Shown: positions 39,036 to 50,030 of the stretch, one piece after another
Layout: each line of letters begins with the position of its first letter
How positions within the stretch are numbered: the stretch's first letter is position 1
DNA from: Pelagibacteraceae bacterium AG-464-B04
Lineage (GTDB): Bacteria; Pseudomonadota; Alphaproteobacteria; Pelagibacterales; Pelagibacteraceae
Length of the DNA: 64,000 nt
Reading direction: 5' to 3'
NCBI GenBank assembly: GCA_003209225.1
Contig: QCRZ01000001.1
Span: forward strand, 1 to 64,000
Translations under genes and position numbers: made by a program
The notes under the pieces: generated by a model
What the model saw: only the letters and a program-made list of their open reading frames with translations
Databases searched by the model: none
Told to the model about the DNA's origin: nothing

Positions 39036-40490
39036 ATGATTGATCTAACAAAAATATCTTTATGTGATTTAGTGAAAGGTATTAAAAAAAAAGATTTTAC
39101 CTCAGAAGAAGTTACTAAATCATTTATTGATAATGAAAAAAAATCAAAAAAACTTAATTCTTTTATTACAACAAATTTTGATGAGGCAATAATCAAATCT
39201 CAAACTTTTGATAAAAAAAAAAATTATAGCGGTCTTTTAGCCGGTGTTCCTCTTGCTGTAAAAGATTTATTTTGCACAAAAAATATAAAAACTACAGCGG
39301 GTAGTAAAATATTAAATAATTTTTTTCCCACTTATGAATCAACAGTCACTGCTAATTTGTGGTCTGAGGGTGCTTTTTTATTGGGTAAGTTAAATTGTGA
39401 CGAATTCGCTATGGGATCGTCTAATGAAACAAGTTTTTTTGGTAATGTAATAAACCCTTATGGAGATAAATTGGTTCCAGGAGGATCCTCTGGAGGTTCT
39501 GCTGCTGCTTTAGCATCAAATCTTACTCCAGCTACTATAGGAACCGATACCGGTGGGTCTATAAGACAGCCAGCTTCTTTTACTGGTACAGTTGGACTTA
39601 AACCTACCTATGGCAGATGTTCACGTTGGGGTATTGTTGCTTTTGCATCTTCATTAGATCAGGCTGGTCCTATGACTCAAAATGTTGAGGATTGTGCATT
39701 ATTATTGCAGGCAATTTCTAGTTATGATCCTAAAGACTCAACCTCAGTTAATGTTAAAGTAGATAATTACAGTGAAAATTTAACGGATAATATAAAAGGA
39801 TTAAAAATTGGAATTCCAAAAGAGTATAGAGTTGAAAATATGCCAGACGAAATTGATATACTATGGAAAAAAGGAGTTGAATATTTAAAAGATGCCGGAG
39901 CGATAATAAAGGATATTACTTTACCTCATACAATGTATGCTCTTCCGGCTTATTATATTGTTGCCCCTGCCGAAGCTTCATCCAATTTGGCTCGTTATGA
40001 TGGAGTTAAATATGGTCATAGAGCCAAAGGTAAAAATTTAATTGAAATGTATGAAAATACTAGATCTGAAGGTTTTGGAGATGAGGTTAAAAGAAGAATT
40101 TTGATAGGCACTTATGTTTTATCTTCTGGTTATTACGACGCGTATTATATAAAAGCTCAAAAAGTTAGGCAATTGATAAAGAAAGATTTTGATGAATCTT
40201 TTAATGAAATTGATGCTGTTTTAACACCATCAACTCCAAGTTCAGCTTTTAAAGTTGGTGATAAAAAAGACGATCCTATTTCAATGTACTTAAATGATGT
40301 GTTTACTGTTCCCGTAAATTTAGCTGGATTGCCCGCAATTTCAGTTCCTGCAGGACTAGATAAAAAAAACCTACCATTGGGTCTACAGCTTATAGGAAAA
40401 CCTTTTCAAGAACAAACAATACTAAACTTATCTTTAGCTATACAAAAAAGAGCTGGATTTAAAAAATCTATTAAAGAATGGTGGAAATAA
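39036..40490 (+). CDS. gatA: Aspartyl/glutamyl-tRNA amidotransferase subunit A
   Basis: 484 residues from the ATG at 39036; an upstream in-frame ATG at 39009 lies inside gatC. It releases ammonia from glutamine for transamidation of Glu-tRNA(Gln)/Asp-tRNA(Asn). The amidase triad is visible: K76 in AVKDLF, the cis-serine S151 in GGSSGGSAA and the nucleophile S175 in [11 protein letters not shown]. The stop shares one base with the gatB start. Confidence 0.98.
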   Translation: MIDLTKISLCDLVKGIKKKDFTSEEVTKSFIDNEKKSKKLNSFITTNFDEAIIKSQTFDKKKNYSGLLAGVPLAVKDLFCTKNIKTTAGSKILNNFFPTYESTVTANLWSEGAFLLGKLNCDEFAMGSSNETSFFGNVINPYGDKLVPGGSSGGSAAALASNLTPATIGTDTGGSIRQPASFTGTVGLKPTYGRCSRWGIVAFASSLDQAGPMTQNVEDCALLLQAISSYDPKDSTSVNVKVDNYSENLTDNIKGLKIGIPKEYRVENMPDEIDILWKKGVEYLKDAGAIIKDITLPHTMYALPAYYIVAPAEASSNLARYDGVKYGHRAKGKNLIEMYENTRSEGFGDEVKRRILIGTYVLSSGYYDAYYIKAQKVRQLIKKDFDESFNEIDAVLTPSTPSSAFKVGDKKDDPISMYLNDVFTVPVNLAGLPAISVPAGLDKKNLPLGLQLIGKPFQEQTILNLSLAIQKRAGFKKSIKEWWK

Positions 40491-41956
40491 TGGATCAAAA
40501 AAAATTTAATTATTATATTCAAGGTGAAAAAAATAAATGGGAAGTTATAATAGGTTTGGAAGTTCATGCTCAAGTATTGTCAAAATCTAAACTTTTTTCA
40601 TCTTCATCAACAAAATTTGGAGCAGATCCCAATACACAAGTAAGTTTAGTAGATTCTGCTTTTCCAGGAATGCTTCCTGTTATTAATCAATATTGTGTAG
40701 AGCAGAGCATAAAAACAGGACTTGGTTTAAAAGCTAAAATTAATCTTCATTCAGTTTTTGATCGAAAAAATTATTTTTATGCTGATTTACCACAAGGATA
40801 TCAAATTTCACAATACAAAAATCCTATAGTTGGAGAGGGAAAAATTATTTTGGATATGCCCTATGGAAGTAAAACAGTTGGAATTGAAAGACTGCATTTA
40901 GAACAAGATGCAGGAAAAAGCATTCATGATCTTGATCCAGAAAATACATATGTTGATCTTAATAGATCTGGAGTTGCGCTTATGGAAATAGTTAGCAAAC
41001 CTGATCTTAGATCACCAGATGAAGTAAGTGCTTATGTTAAAAAACTAAGATCTATAATGAGATATTTAAATACATGCGATGGAAATATGCAAGAAGGATC
41101 ATTGAGAGCTGATGTAAATGTATCAGTAAGAAAAGTTGGAAGTAAAGAATTTGGTACCAGATGTGAAATAAAAAATGTTAATTCAATTAAATTTATGCAA
41201 ATGGCCATCCAATATGAAGCAAAAAGGCAAATTGATTTATTAGAAGATAATAAAACGATTGATCAAGAAACTAGATTGTTCGATACCAAAAAAAATGAAA
41301 CCCGATCTATGAGATCCAAAGAAGATGCTCACGATTACAGATATTTTCCAGATCCAGATTTACTTCCATTGAAGATTGAAAAAAAATTAGTTGACACTAT
41401 TAAAAAAAATTTACCAGAATTGCCAGATGAAAAAAAAGAAAGATTCATTAAAGAGCACAATTTATCTTTATATGAAGCAACTATTTTAGTCTCGGAAAAA
41501 GAAATTTCTCACTATTATGAAGAAGTAGTTAAAAATTGTGATAAAAAACTTGCTGCCAATTGGATCACAGGAGATTTATTTGCAGTTTTAAATAAAAAAA
41601 ATTTATCTATTTCTAAATCTCCAATTAGTGCAACAAATCTTTCTTCAATGATAAAAATGATTTCTACAGGAAAAATTTCTGGAAAAATAGCAAAAGAAGT
41701 ATTTGAAAAAATGCAATCTAACAATGTTGATCCACATGAAATCGTAGAAAAAGAAGGATTGCTACAACAAAGCGATCCAAAGGCGTTAGAAAAAATAGTT
41801 CAGGAGGTAATTTCAAAAAACCTAGATAAAGTTTCAGAGTATAAATCTGGAAAAATTAAACTCTTTGGTTTTTTTGTTGGTCAAGTAATGAAAGTTTCGG
41901 GAGGTAAGGCTAATCCTCAATTGGTTAACAATATTTTAAAAGAAAAACTTAAATAA
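40490..41956 (+). CDS. gatB: Aspartyl/glutamyl-tRNA amidotransferase subunit B
   Basis: 488 residues from the ATG at 40490; an ATG at 40478 inside gatA is possible. GatB phosphorylates the misacylated tRNA and amidates it. [34 protein letters not shown] and [14 protein letters not shown] are signatures; the C-terminal tRNA-binding domain covers the last 150 residues. A full gatCAB set means Gln-tRNA and/or Asn-tRNA is made indirectly. Confidence 0.98.
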   Translation: MDQKKFNYYIQGEKNKWEVIIGLEVHAQVLSKSKLFSSSSTKFGADPNTQVSLVDSAFPGMLPVINQYCVEQSIKTGLGLKAKINLHSVFDRKNYFYADLPQGYQISQYKNPIVGEGKIILDMPYGSKTVGIERLHLEQDAGKSIHDLDPENTYVDLNRSGVALMEIVSKPDLRSPDEVSAYVKKLRSIMRYLNTCDGNMQEGSLRADVNVSVRKVGSKEFGTRCEIKNVNSIKFMQMAIQYEAKRQIDLLEDNKTIDQETRLFDTKKNETRSMRSKEDAHDYRYFPDPDLLPLKIEKKLVDTIKKNLPELPDEKKERFIKEHNLSLYEATILVSEKEISHYYEEVVKNCDKKLAANWITGDLFAVLNKKNLSISKSPISATNLSSMIKMISTGKISGKIAKEVFEKMQSNNVDPHEIVEKEGLLQQSDPKALEKIVQEVISKNLDKVSEYKSGKIKLFGFFVGQVMKVSGGKANPQLVNNILKEKLK

Positions 41957-41978
41957 ATCGTAAAATCTTAGATACTAA

Positions 41979-42635
41979 ATGGGAAAAAATTTGGAAATTA
42001 ATGAAAAATTAGAGAAATACATTGAGAAGTATAGTCATAAACTACACCCCGTTCAGAAGGAAATAATTTCTTATAACGAAACACTAGGTGATATTAAGAG
42101 AATGCAGATAGCAGTATCACAATGTTTTTTTTTAGAATTAATAATAAAAACTTCTAATGCTAAAAATATCCTTGAAATAGGAACCTTTACTGGTTTAAGT
42201 GCTTTATCAATGGCCTTAGCTTTACCAAAAAATGGTTCTCTTGTTTCATTAGATAAAAACTTTAATACTAATAAAACTGCTACAGATTTTTTTAAAAAAG
42301 CCAAACTGGATAAAAAAATTAATACCATAACAAAACCAGCTTTAGAAACTCTTGCTGAATTAAAAAAAAATAAAAGAACTTTTGATTTAGTTCTGATTGA
42401 TGCAGATAAAGAAAATTATAAGAAATATTATGATAACTCTCTTGAACTAATTAAAAAAAATGGGTTAATTATTATTGATAATGTTTTATGGCATGGTGAT
42501 GTTGCAGATAAAAAAAAAAATGATAAGTTCACAAGAATTATAAGAGATTTTAACGTATATGTTAATGAAGATAAAAAAACCGAACAAGTAATTTTACCTC
42601 TTGGTGATGGATTTACTGTTAGTAGAAAATTATAA
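41979..42635 (+). CDS. Class I SAM-dependent O-methyltransferase (caffeoyl-CoA type)
   Basis: 218 residues. Motif I is ILEIGTFTGLSALSMALALP, with a metal-site motif VLIDADKENYKKYY and IIIDNVLWHGDVAD, matching the cation-dependent O-methyltransferase family (Pfam Methyltransf_3). The substrate is not predictable. It is co-directional with gatB (22-base gap), and its stop shares a base with the trhO start. Confidence 0.88.
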   Translation: MGKNLEINEKLEKYIEKYSHKLHPVQKEIISYNETLGDIKRMQIAVSQCFFLELIIKTSNAKNILEIGTFTGLSALSMALALPKNGSLVSLDKNFNTNKTATDFFKKAKLDKKINTITKPALETLAELKKNKRTFDLVLIDADKENYKKYYDNSLELIKKNGLIIIDNVLWHGDVADKKKNDKFTRIIRDFNVYVNEDKKTEQVILPLGDGFTVSRKL

Positions 42636-43540
42636 TGTTTAATATATTTGGATTTTATAAGTTCAAAAAAATTCTTTTTTTAAAGAAAAAAAAAAAAATT
42701 CTTAAAGATTTTTTTTTAAACAACAATATAAGAGGAACTATTATAATTTCGCCAGAAGGCATAAACGGTACAATTTCTGGTAAACCTAAAGATATAACGA
42801 AATCAAAAAATAAAATTAAAAAATTTTTAAAAAATTCTCATTTTGATAGTGAAAATATTTCAAAAAGTAAATTTCAACCATTTCATAGAGTAAAAGTAAA
42901 AATTAAAAAAGAAGTAGTTCCAATAGGCATAAACATTATGTCCAAAATTAAGAAAAATAATTATATTCACCCTTTAAAATGGAATAATTTAATCAAAGAT
43001 AAAAATACTTATGTTTTGGATTCTAGAAAGCCTTTTGAATATGAAGTTGGAACTTTTAAAAAAGCCATAAAACCAAAAATAGATAATTTTAGAGAATTTC
43101 CTAAATATTTAAATACACTAAATAAAAAAAAAACTGTAGCAATGTTTTGTACAGGAGGAATTAGATGTGAAAAGGCATCTGCATACCTAGAGCAAAGAGG
43201 TTTTAAGAATGTGTATCAATTAAAAGGGGGCATATTAAATTATTTAAAAAAAATTAAAAAAAAAGACAGTTTATGGAAAGGTGAGTGTTTTGTATTTGAT
43301 AATAGAGTCTCAGTAAAGCATGATTTGATTGTTGGATCTTATTCAATGTGCAGTGGTTGTAGAAAGCCTATTTCTTCTAAAGATAAAAAATCTATTAAGT
43401 ATGAGGAGGGTGTTTCTTGTCCCAGGTGTCACAGCAAACTTAGCTCTTCACAAAAGGTTAGGTTTAGAATGAGACAAAAACAAGTTAACTTTGCTAAAAA
43501 AACTGGTAAAAGACATATCTTTCAAAAAGAATATTATTAA
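42635..43540 (+). CDS. trhO: tRNA uridine(34) hydroxylase, rhodanese family (TrhO/YceA)
   Basis: 301 residues. An N-terminal acylphosphatase-like domain (TIIISPEGINGTISG) precedes a rhodanese domain with the active cysteine in MFCTGGIRCEKA (C172). A Cys-rich tail (CSGCRKPISS ... SCPRCHSK) follows. Characterised members make 5-hydroxyuridine at tRNA position 34 using oxygen. Starts on the last base of the methyltransferase. Confidence 0.92.
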   Translation: MFNIFGFYKFKKILFLKKKKKILKDFFLNNNIRGTIIISPEGINGTISGKPKDITKSKNKIKKFLKNSHFDSENISKSKFQPFHRVKVKIKKEVVPIGINIMSKIKKNNYIHPLKWNNLIKDKNTYVLDSRKPFEYEVGTFKKAIKPKIDNFREFPKYLNTLNKKKTVAMFCTGGIRCEKASAYLEQRGFKNVYQLKGGILNYLKKIKKKDSLWKGECFVFDNRVSVKHDLIVGSYSMCSGCRKPISSKDKKSIKYEEGVSCPRCHSKLSSSQKVRFRMRQKQVNFAKKTGKRHIFQKEYY

Positions 43541-43557
43541 ATTCAATATTAAAAATT

Positions 43558-44913
43558 ATGAATCTTCTAAAAGATAATATACCCGATCTAGTAAAAAATC
43601 TTGCTATCCCAGCAAGTGTTGGAACACTTTTTCAAACACTCTATAATATTGTAGATACATTTTATGCTGGAAAAATTTCGCCAGAAGCACTTTCAGCTTT
43701 AAGCAAATCATTTCCAATTTATTTTATTATAATTGCAACATCAATAGGGGTTACGGTGGCCGGAACTTCTTTGATTGGCAATAGCATTGGTGAAAATAAT
43801 AAAAATAAAGTTTTATATTATTTTACTCATATAATTATTTATGGATTAATAATTTCATTAATTATTACTTTCCTTGGATTAATTTTTTCTGAGAAAGTTT
43901 TTAACGTTATGGGCTCAACCAAAGAAGTAACTAAATTTGGACTTGAGTATACCAATATAATTTTTTATGGATCTATAATATTTATTTTTGTTGTAGCTTT
44001 AAATTCATTGCTTCATGCTGAAGGGGATACCAAAACATATCGAAATGCATTAATTTTATCTTTTTTTCTCAATGTTATTTTAAATCCTATATTAATATTT
44101 GGTTTTTTATTTATCCCACCTTTAGGTGTTACCGGCATAGGTTTATCAACATTAATTGCTCAATCCGTATCTTTGATAATTATTTTAATGAAAGTTATGA
44201 CCAATCAAAGAATAAAAAATTTAACAAAAGAATTTTTTATACCCAAATTTTATTATTTAAAAAATATTTTTTTTCAATCAATGCCAATCACTATTGCAAT
44301 TTCTGGTTATTCTATTGCAGCATCCATAATTTTCACTTACGTAGGTTCATCTGGTGAATACGCAGTAGCAGGATATGGGGCAGCTACCAGAATTGAACAA
44401 GTTGTTCTTCTTCCGGTTTTAGGTATTAATACTGCTATTATTTCTATAATAGCTCAAAATTTTGGTGCTAATTATTTAGATAGAGTAAAGCAAACATATT
44501 TTACATCAATTAAATATGGACTTTTTATAATGATTATTTCTGGAATATTAGTTTTTGTGACAGCGGGTATAGTTCCTAATTTTTTTTCAAAAAATCCTGA
44601 AGTTTTAGATTTTGGAACAAGATATTTAAAAATTTCAGCCTTTATTTTGCCAGCTTACCCAATCTTTTTCCTTTCAAACGGTTTTTTTATGGCTTTAAAA
44701 AAATCTGAGAATGCCATGATAAATAACCTTTTAAGAAACGTGTTAGTGCCAATCTTAGTATTTCAATTGGCTAAATATTTAAGTGCAGACTTCAATAGCT
44801 TTTTTTGGTTGTGGGCAATATTTCAATGGTCTTTATCACTATTATTATTGTTTTTTGTTATTTATTATATGAAATATAGATTAGATAAATCTAGCGCTGT
44901 CGCACATCCATGA
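43558..44913 (+). CDS. MATE family efflux transporter
   Basis: 451 residues with about twelve membrane helices in two repeated halves. AIPASVGTLFQTLYNIVDTFYAG at residues 16-38 and VAGYGAATRIEQVVLLPVLG in the second half are MATE/NorM-like. It is probably a sodium- or proton-driven drug/metabolite exporter; the substrate is unknown. The last 33 bases overlap soxG on the other strand. Confidence 0.92.
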   Translation: MNLLKDNIPDLVKNLAIPASVGTLFQTLYNIVDTFYAGKISPEALSALSKSFPIYFIIIATSIGVTVAGTSLIGNSIGENNKNKVLYYFTHIIIYGLIISLIITFLGLIFSEKVFNVMGSTKEVTKFGLEYTNIIFYGSIIFIFVVALNSLLHAEGDTKTYRNALILSFFLNVILNPILIFGFLFIPPLGVTGIGLSTLIAQSVSLIIILMKVMTNQRIKNLTKEFFIPKFYYLKNIFFQSMPITIAISGYSIAASIIFTYVGSSGEYAVAGYGAATRIEQVVLLPVLGINTAIISIIAQNFGANYLDRVKQTYFTSIKYGLFIMIISGILVFVTAGIVPNFFSKNPEVLDFGTRYLKISAFILPAYPIFFLSNGFFMALKKSENAMINNLLRNVLVPILVFQLAKYLSADFNSFFWLWAIFQWSLSLLLLFFVIYYMKYRLDKSSAVAHP

Positions 44914-45444
44914 CCAAAGATGAATTGAAAAAGATCTTCTTACTAAAAGGTCAACATTTTCATCGTCTTTTTTAAAAATTGTAACATCAATGCTGTTTAT
45001 TAAAGTTTGAACAGAAGAATTATTTGACAATGTATCAAAATCAAATGGAGAGGATTTTGATAAAATTTCAAATATATTTGTTCCTTTTAAAGTAAATATA
45101 GTAAATTGATCACTCACATTAGTTACAGATCCTAAATTCGTTTTAGAAATATTTTCAAATAAAACATTTTCTAATTCTAAACTGTTATTATCTTTCTTAA
45201 CTTTGTTGTTTGTAATTATTAACCATTCATTCGGACCGGTAGTAATAATTGATATTTCTTCATTAACAACTACGTTTCCAACCTCTACAGGAAGTATTAT
45301 GCCAAGTATCTTGCCAACTTTGCTGGTAAAATCTTTTTGATTTGGATTACCCCTTAGGTTTATTTTTTCAACAGGTGTTTTTTCTTCCATAGAAAAATTA
45401 TCAAAGTGTTTGCTTTCATTTATTGTTGAAGTTGCTTCAAGCAT
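44881..45444 (-). CDS. soxG: Sarcosine oxidase gamma subunit
   Basis: 187 residues. It is the small GCV_T-like accessory subunit of heterotetrameric sarcosine oxidase, recognised by GPNEWLIITN, VSDQFTIFTLKGTNIFEIL and the C-terminal VRRSFSIHLWSWMCDSARF. It overlaps soxA by 8 bases and ends inside the convergent MATE gene. Last gene of soxBDAG. Confidence 0.92.
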   Translation of the reverse strand: MLEATSTINESKHFDNFSMEEKTPVEKINLRGNPNQKDFTSKVGKILGIILPVEVGNVVVNEEISIITTGPNEWLIITNNKVKKDNNSLELENVLFENISKTNLGSVTNVSDQFTIFTLKGTNIFEILSKSSPFDFDTLSNNSSVQTLINSIDVTIFKKDDENVDLLVRRSFSIHLWSWMCDSARFI

Positions 45445-48439
45445 TTAATTTATTACCTTCTTTATCTAAGAAAACGGAGTCAGAAACAATAACTTCAATA
45501 ATTTTATTTTGCATAGGAACATACAACTTTTTACCTTTTAAATTTTTTCCATTCTTAACAAGAGCGAGAGCTATAGATTTTTTCAAATTTGGACTGTAAT
45601 AGCTCGAAGTTACATGGCCTAGCATATTCATAGGTGGTTTTTTTTTAACTTCAGCTACTATTTGAGCGCCTTCCTCTAAAATTTCATTAGGATCGGTAGT
45701 TAAAAGTCCTACCATCTGTTTTCGCCCATCTTTCATTGTATCTGACCTATATAGAGATCTTTTTCCTATAAAATCATATTTTTTCTTACTAACAATCCAA
45801 TCCATTTGTAAATCAACCGGTGTAATGGTTCCGTCGGTTTCTTGACCAACAATTACAAATCCTTTCTCAGCTCTTAATAAATGCATTGCTTCAGTACCAT
45901 ATGGTGTAATTTTAAATTCTTTACCCGCATCCATGCATTTTTCCCACACAGCTTTTCCATAATTAGCTTGTATATTGATTTCGTAACTTAACTCCCCTGT
46001 AAAACTTATCCTCATAACTCGGCATTTAATATTATCAATTATACCATCTTTAAAACTCATATGAGGAAATTTTTGATCTTCGAAATTAATATTTTTTACA
46101 ATTTTTTCTAATATTTTTTTACTATTGGGACCACAAACGCTGACAGTAGCAAAATGATCAGTAACAGAAGTTAAAAAAACTTTCAATTCGGGCCATTCAG
46201 TTTGTAAATAATCTTCAAGTTTATTCATTACTGTGGCAGCTCCGCCCGTTGTAGTGGTCATTATATAATGATTTTCGCCTAATCTTGTTGTAACACCATC
46301 ATCATAAACCATTCCATCTTCATTTAGCATAAGACCATACCTGCATTTACCAATATCTAATTTGCTCCAAGCATTAGTATAAATTCGGTTTAAAAATTCA
46401 TTTGCATCTCTACCTTGGATATCAATTTTTCCTAATGTCGAAGCATCGAGGATACCAGCGTTATTTCTTGCTGCTTTAGATTCTCTTTGCACCGCATCAT
46501 GCATATTTTCATTATTAACAGGGTAGTACCAAGCTCTTTTCCATTGACCAACATCTTCAAATTTAGCTCCTTTTTTTTTATGCCATGAATGCATCGGAGT
46601 TTCTCTAGTGATATCAAAAAATTGTTTAACATTTCTTCCAACTAAAGCACCAAAAGTGAGAGGAGTATAAGGTGGTCGAAAGGTAGTGGTACCTAGTTCA
46701 CCCATCTTAGTTTTAGTAATTTCAGATATAATTCCTAAAGCATGCATATTAGAAATCTTTCCTTGGTCAGTAGCCATACCTGTGGTGGTATATCTTTTTA
46801 CATGTTCAATAGATTTAAAACCTTCTCTTAAAGCTAACTTAATATCGTTTGCTGTTGAATCATTTTGAAAATCAACAAAAGATTTTGTTTTACCAGTAAC
46901 TTTATCTGAGGGTAAAAGCCAAATATTTTTAAAATTTCCTGAATTATAATCAGATACTATAATTTCATTTTTAATTTCTGTTTTTAAAAAATCATTTACT
47001 TTTAAATTTGAATCTTGAATTATTTTTTTAAGATTAAATATACCAGAACAAGATCCAATAGAAATTTGGTTCAAGGTCGTTTTTACTGGATAAAAATAAA
47101 ATTTTTTTTCATCAAATGACAATTTGCCACCAGATTGAGTGAATAAATGTACTGCTGGTGTGTAACCTCCAGAAACGCACAATAAATCACAATTAATTTT
47201 AATTTTATCTCCAACAACAGAATTGTTATCAGCAGAAAGCTTCATGACAAAAACCTTGTCAATTTTTTTGTGACCACCGGTAGAAACAACCGAATGTTTC
47301 CACATAATTTTTAAACCAAGATCAGTACATTTTTTTACAAGATCTCCATTTGATTCTTCTCTAATATCTATAATAGCCTTTATTTTTACTCCTTTGCTAT
47401 GGAGGCTTAATGCTGTTTCGTAGGCGTCATCATTATTTGCAAAAATAATTGCATTATTTCCACATTTAACTGCATAATGATTTAAGTATTTTCTTACAGC
47501 TGAAGACAGCATAATTCCAGGTCTATCATTGCAATCAAAAATCATAGTTCTTTCAATAGACCCTGTTGCTAGGATAACTTTTTTAGCTCTGACTTTCCAT
47601 AAACGTTGTCTTATTTTATTTTTTTTATCATTTTCATTAAGATGGTCAGTCAAATTTTGAACCATAATGAGGTAGTTATAATTATGGTAAGACGCAACAC
47701 TAGTTCTATTTAAAATTTGGACATTTTTATTTTTTAATAATTCCAAATAGGTTTTTTTAATCCAATCTTTAGGAGTGTCATTGTTGATGCGAATTACATT
47801 ATCATTTGAACCAATTAAACTACCTCCAATCTCAGGTTTTTCATCCACTAAAAGAACTTTTTTTTCAGTTTTTGCAGCTATTAAAGCAGCAGCCAAGCCT
47901 GCTGGTCCACTTCCAACTATTAATACTTCGCAATGATAATATTTATGATCATATAAATCAGGGTCCCGTTGAGTGGCCGAAATTCCCAGTCCAGCAGACT
48001 TTCTAATAAAGTATTCATACTTTTTCCAAAATTTAGCAGGCCACATAAAAGTTTTATAATAAAAACCTGCTGGAATAATAGGGGAGAATAAATTGTTTAT
48101 TTCACCAAAATCAAAATTTACACTTGGCCAGCAATTTTGACTTTTAGCTTCTAAACCTTCAAAAATTTCAATTTCAGTAGCTCTAACATTGGGTTCTTTC
48201 TTAGCTTCATCTTTATAAACTTGAACAATAGCATTAGGTTCTTCTGATCCTGATCCCAAGAATCCTCTTGGTCTATGATATTTAAAACTTCTTCCAACTA
48301 AATGAATACCATTAGCAAGTAAAGCTGAAGCTAAAGTATCTCCCTTATAACCAAAAAAAGTTTTTCCATTAAATTTAAAAGAAATTGCTTCAGATCTGTT
48401 AATTTCTCCACCTGATTGTAATCTAAATTTGCTTGACAT
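45437..48439 (-). CDS. soxA: Sarcosine oxidase alpha subunit
   Basis: 1000 residues. An N-terminal ferredoxin-like domain (FFGYKGDTLASALLANGI) leads to a dinucleotide-binding domain with VGSGPAGLAAALIAAKTEKK (about residues 170-190). A C-terminal aminomethyltransferase (GCV_T) domain from about residue 600 transfers the methyl carbon to tetrahydrofolate. It oxidises sarcosine to glycine and 5,10-methylene-THF together with SoxB. The start shares one base with the soxD stop. Confidence 0.97.
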   Translation of the reverse strand: MSSKFRLQSGGEINRSEAISFKFNGKTFFGYKGDTLASALLANGIHLVGRSFKYHRPRGFLGSGSEEPNAIVQVYKDEAKKEPNVRATEIEIFEGLEAKSQNCWPSVNFDFGEINNLFSPIIPAGFYYKTFMWPAKFWKKYEYFIRKSAGLGISATQRDPDLYDHKYYHCEVLIVGSGPAGLAAALIAAKTEKKVLLVDEKPEIGGSLIGSNDNVIRINNDTPKDWIKKTYLELLKNKNVQILNRTSVASYHNYNYLIMVQNLTDHLNENDKKNKIRQRLWKVRAKKVILATGSIERTMIFDCNDRPGIMLSSAVRKYLNHYAVKCGNNAIIFANNDDAYETALSLHSKGVKIKAIIDIREESNGDLVKKCTDLGLKIMWKHSVVSTGGHKKIDKVFVMKLSADNNSVVGDKIKINCDLLCVSGGYTPAVHLFTQSGGKLSFDEKKFYFYPVKTTLNQISIGSCSGIFNLKKIIQDSNLKVNDFLKTEIKNEIIVSDYNSGNFKNIWLLPSDKVTGKTKSFVDFQNDSTANDIKLALREGFKSIEHVKRYTTTGMATDQGKISNMHALGIISEITKTKMGELGTTTFRPPYTPLTFGALVGRNVKQFFDITRETPMHSWHKKKGAKFEDVGQWKRAWYYPVNNENMHDAVQRESKAARNNAGILDASTLGKIDIQGRDANEFLNRIYTNAWSKLDIGKCRYGLMLNEDGMVYDDGVTTRLGENHYIMTTTTGGAATVMNKLEDYLQTEWPELKVFLTSVTDHFATVSVCGPNSKKILEKIVKNINFEDQKFPHMSFKDGIIDNIKCRVMRISFTGELSYEINIQANYGKAVWEKCMDAGKEFKITPYGTEAMHLLRAEKGFVIVGQETDGTITPVDLQMDWIVSKKKYDFIGKRSLYRSDTMKDGRKQMVGLLTTDPNEILEEGAQIVAEVKKKPPMNMLGHVTSSYYSPNLKKSIALALVKNGKNLKGKKLYVPMQNKIIEVIVSDSVFLDKEGNKLNA

Positions 48440-48711
48440 TATTTAGGGGGATTTTCTCCCATTTTATAAATTAAATGAATTTTATCGTTTGATGTATCTC
48501 TTGCTACATTAAACCATTGTCTGCAACCATGAGAATGATTCCACCTTTCGTATTGTAGACCCTTAATATTTTTTCTCATAAAAAGGTACTCTGCCCACTG
48601 ATCATCGCTTAGTTCTGTTGGTTGTTTAGGCCTAACAATGTGAGCTTCTCCACCATAGCTAAATTCAGTATGATCTCTTTCACCACAATAGGGACATTTA
48701 ATTATAAACAT
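48439..48711 (-). CDS. soxD: Sarcosine oxidase delta subunit
   Basis: 90 residues. The zinc site is complete: C6 and C9 (CPYCG) with H59 and C63 in WNHSHGCRQWF. ELSDDQWAEYLFMRKN is a family signature. It is a structural partner at the alpha-beta interface. One base separates the soxB stop from its ATG. Confidence 0.96.
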   Translation of the reverse strand: MFIIKCPYCGERDHTEFSYGGEAHIVRPKQPTELSDDQWAEYLFMRKNIKGLQYERWNHSHGCRQWFNVARDTSNDKIHLIYKMGENPPK

Positions 48712-48712
48712 A

Positions 48713-49966
48713 CTAATGTGCTACAGCTGCTGCTCCATGTTCATCTACCAAATCACCACTAATAAATCTATTTATATTAAAAGCTGCATTTAGCTTATGT
48801 GGTTCATTTTTTGCTATTGTATAAGCAAATAAATTTCCAGAACCAGGAGTAGCTTTAAATCCACCCGTACCCCAACCACAGTTAAAATAGAGTCCATTAA
48901 TAGAAGTTTTACTAATTATTGGACTTGCGTCAGGACAAATATCAACTATTCCACCCCATTGTCTCAACATTTTTAATCTACTAAATATTGGATAAAGTTC
49001 TAAAATTGCTTTTAATGTTCCTTCAATTACTTCATGAGTTCCTTTTTGGGTATAAGAAATATAAGCATCGGTTCCTGCGCCAATTACAAGCTCACCTTTA
49101 TCTGATTGGCTTACGTAAGCATGCACAGCATTAGACATAACCACTGTATCTATAATAGGTTTAATCGGTTCAGATACTAGTGCTTGTAAAGGTTTGCTTT
49201 CAAGTGGCAATCTTATACCAGCCATATTAGCTAAAACACTTGAATGACCTGCAGCAACAATTCCAACTTTTGTAGTTTTTATAAAACCTTTTGTTGTTTC
49301 AACTCCTTCTATATTATTTCCTTTTCTTTTAATTCCTGTAACTTCACAATTTTGAATGATATCAACACCAAATGAGTCAGCGCCCCTAGCATAACCCCAA
49401 GCAACAGCGTCATGTCTTGCTGTACCAGCTCTTTTTTGTAGCGTACTACCCATAACAGGATATCTAATGTCTGGAGAACAATTTATAATTGGACAAAATT
49501 CTTTAACTTGCTTTGTATCAAGCCAATCACAGTCAATTCCATTTAACCTGTTTGCATGAGTTCTTCTTTTTAATTCTCTTACATCATGTAAGTTGTGAGC
49601 TAAATTCATAACACCTCTTTGGCTAAACATTACGTTATAGTTTAACTCTTGAGATAAACCTTCCCAAAGTTTTAATGCGTGATCATATAAACCGGCGCTG
49701 GCATCCCATAAGTAGTTAGATCTTATAATAGTAGTATTTCTTCCAGTGTTACCTCCGCCTATCCAACCTTTTTCTAAAACAGCGATGTTTTTTAAATTAT
49801 GTTCTTTTGCTAGATAATAAGCCGTAGCTAAACCATGACCTCCACCTCCAACTATTATTACATCATAATTTTTTTTAGGCTCTGGGTCTCTCCAAGCTCT
49901 TTGCCAATTTTCGTGATAGGTAAAAGAGTTTTTTATTAAGGAAAAGATAGAATATTTATTTTTCAT
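48713..49966 (-). CDS. soxB: Sarcosine oxidase beta subunit
   Basis: 417 residues. It carries the catalytic FAD site ([19 protein letters not shown], about residues 35-53) and the covalent-FMN histidine region [11 protein letters not shown] (H185 by family comparison). The [14 protein letters not shown] segment is hallmark. First gene of the operon. With upstream demethylation steps it would let the cell use glycine betaine or sarcosine as a glycine and one-carbon source, a known SAR11 trait. Confidence 0.97.
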   Translation of the reverse strand: MKNKYSIFSLIKNSFTYHENWQRAWRDPEPKKNYDVIIVGGGGHGLATAYYLAKEHNLKNIAVLEKGWIGGGNTGRNTTIIRSNYLWDASAGLYDHALKLWEGLSQELNYNVMFSQRGVMNLAHNLHDVRELKRRTHANRLNGIDCDWLDTKQVKEFCPIINCSPDIRYPVMGSTLQKRAGTARHDAVAWGYARGADSFGVDIIQNCEVTGIKRKGNNIEGVETTKGFIKTTKVGIVAAGHSSVLANMAGIRLPLESKPLQALVSEPIKPIIDTVVMSNAVHAYVSQSDKGELVIGAGTDAYISYTQKGTHEVIEGTLKAILELYPIFSRLKMLRQWGGIVDICPDASPIISKTSINGLYFNCGWGTGGFKATPGSGNLFAYTIAKNEPHKLNAAFNINRFISGDLVDEHGAAAVAH

Positions 49967-49981
49967 ATTTTTTAAAAATTA

Positions 49982-50010
49982 CTGCAATAAGCTTGAATAT
50001 TCAATATAAT
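49982..50010 (+). promoter_or_regulatory. Promoter candidate for tRNA-Ser
   Basis: A perfect TATAAT (50005-50010) lies 21 bases before the tRNA, with a weak CTGCAA at the -35 position (49982-49987, 17-base spacer). The 12-base palindrome TTGAATATTCAA (49993-50004) fills the spacer and also lies upstream of soxB, so a regulator bound there could affect both genes. Confidence 0.45.
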
Positions 50011-50030
50011 GAATATAAACCAATTGACAC

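Noticed and set aside
50024-50029. TTGACA directly before tRNA-Ser as a -35 hexamer
   Set aside because: Its -10 would fall inside the tRNA gene; the upstream TATAAT at 50005 is better placed. It may be chance.
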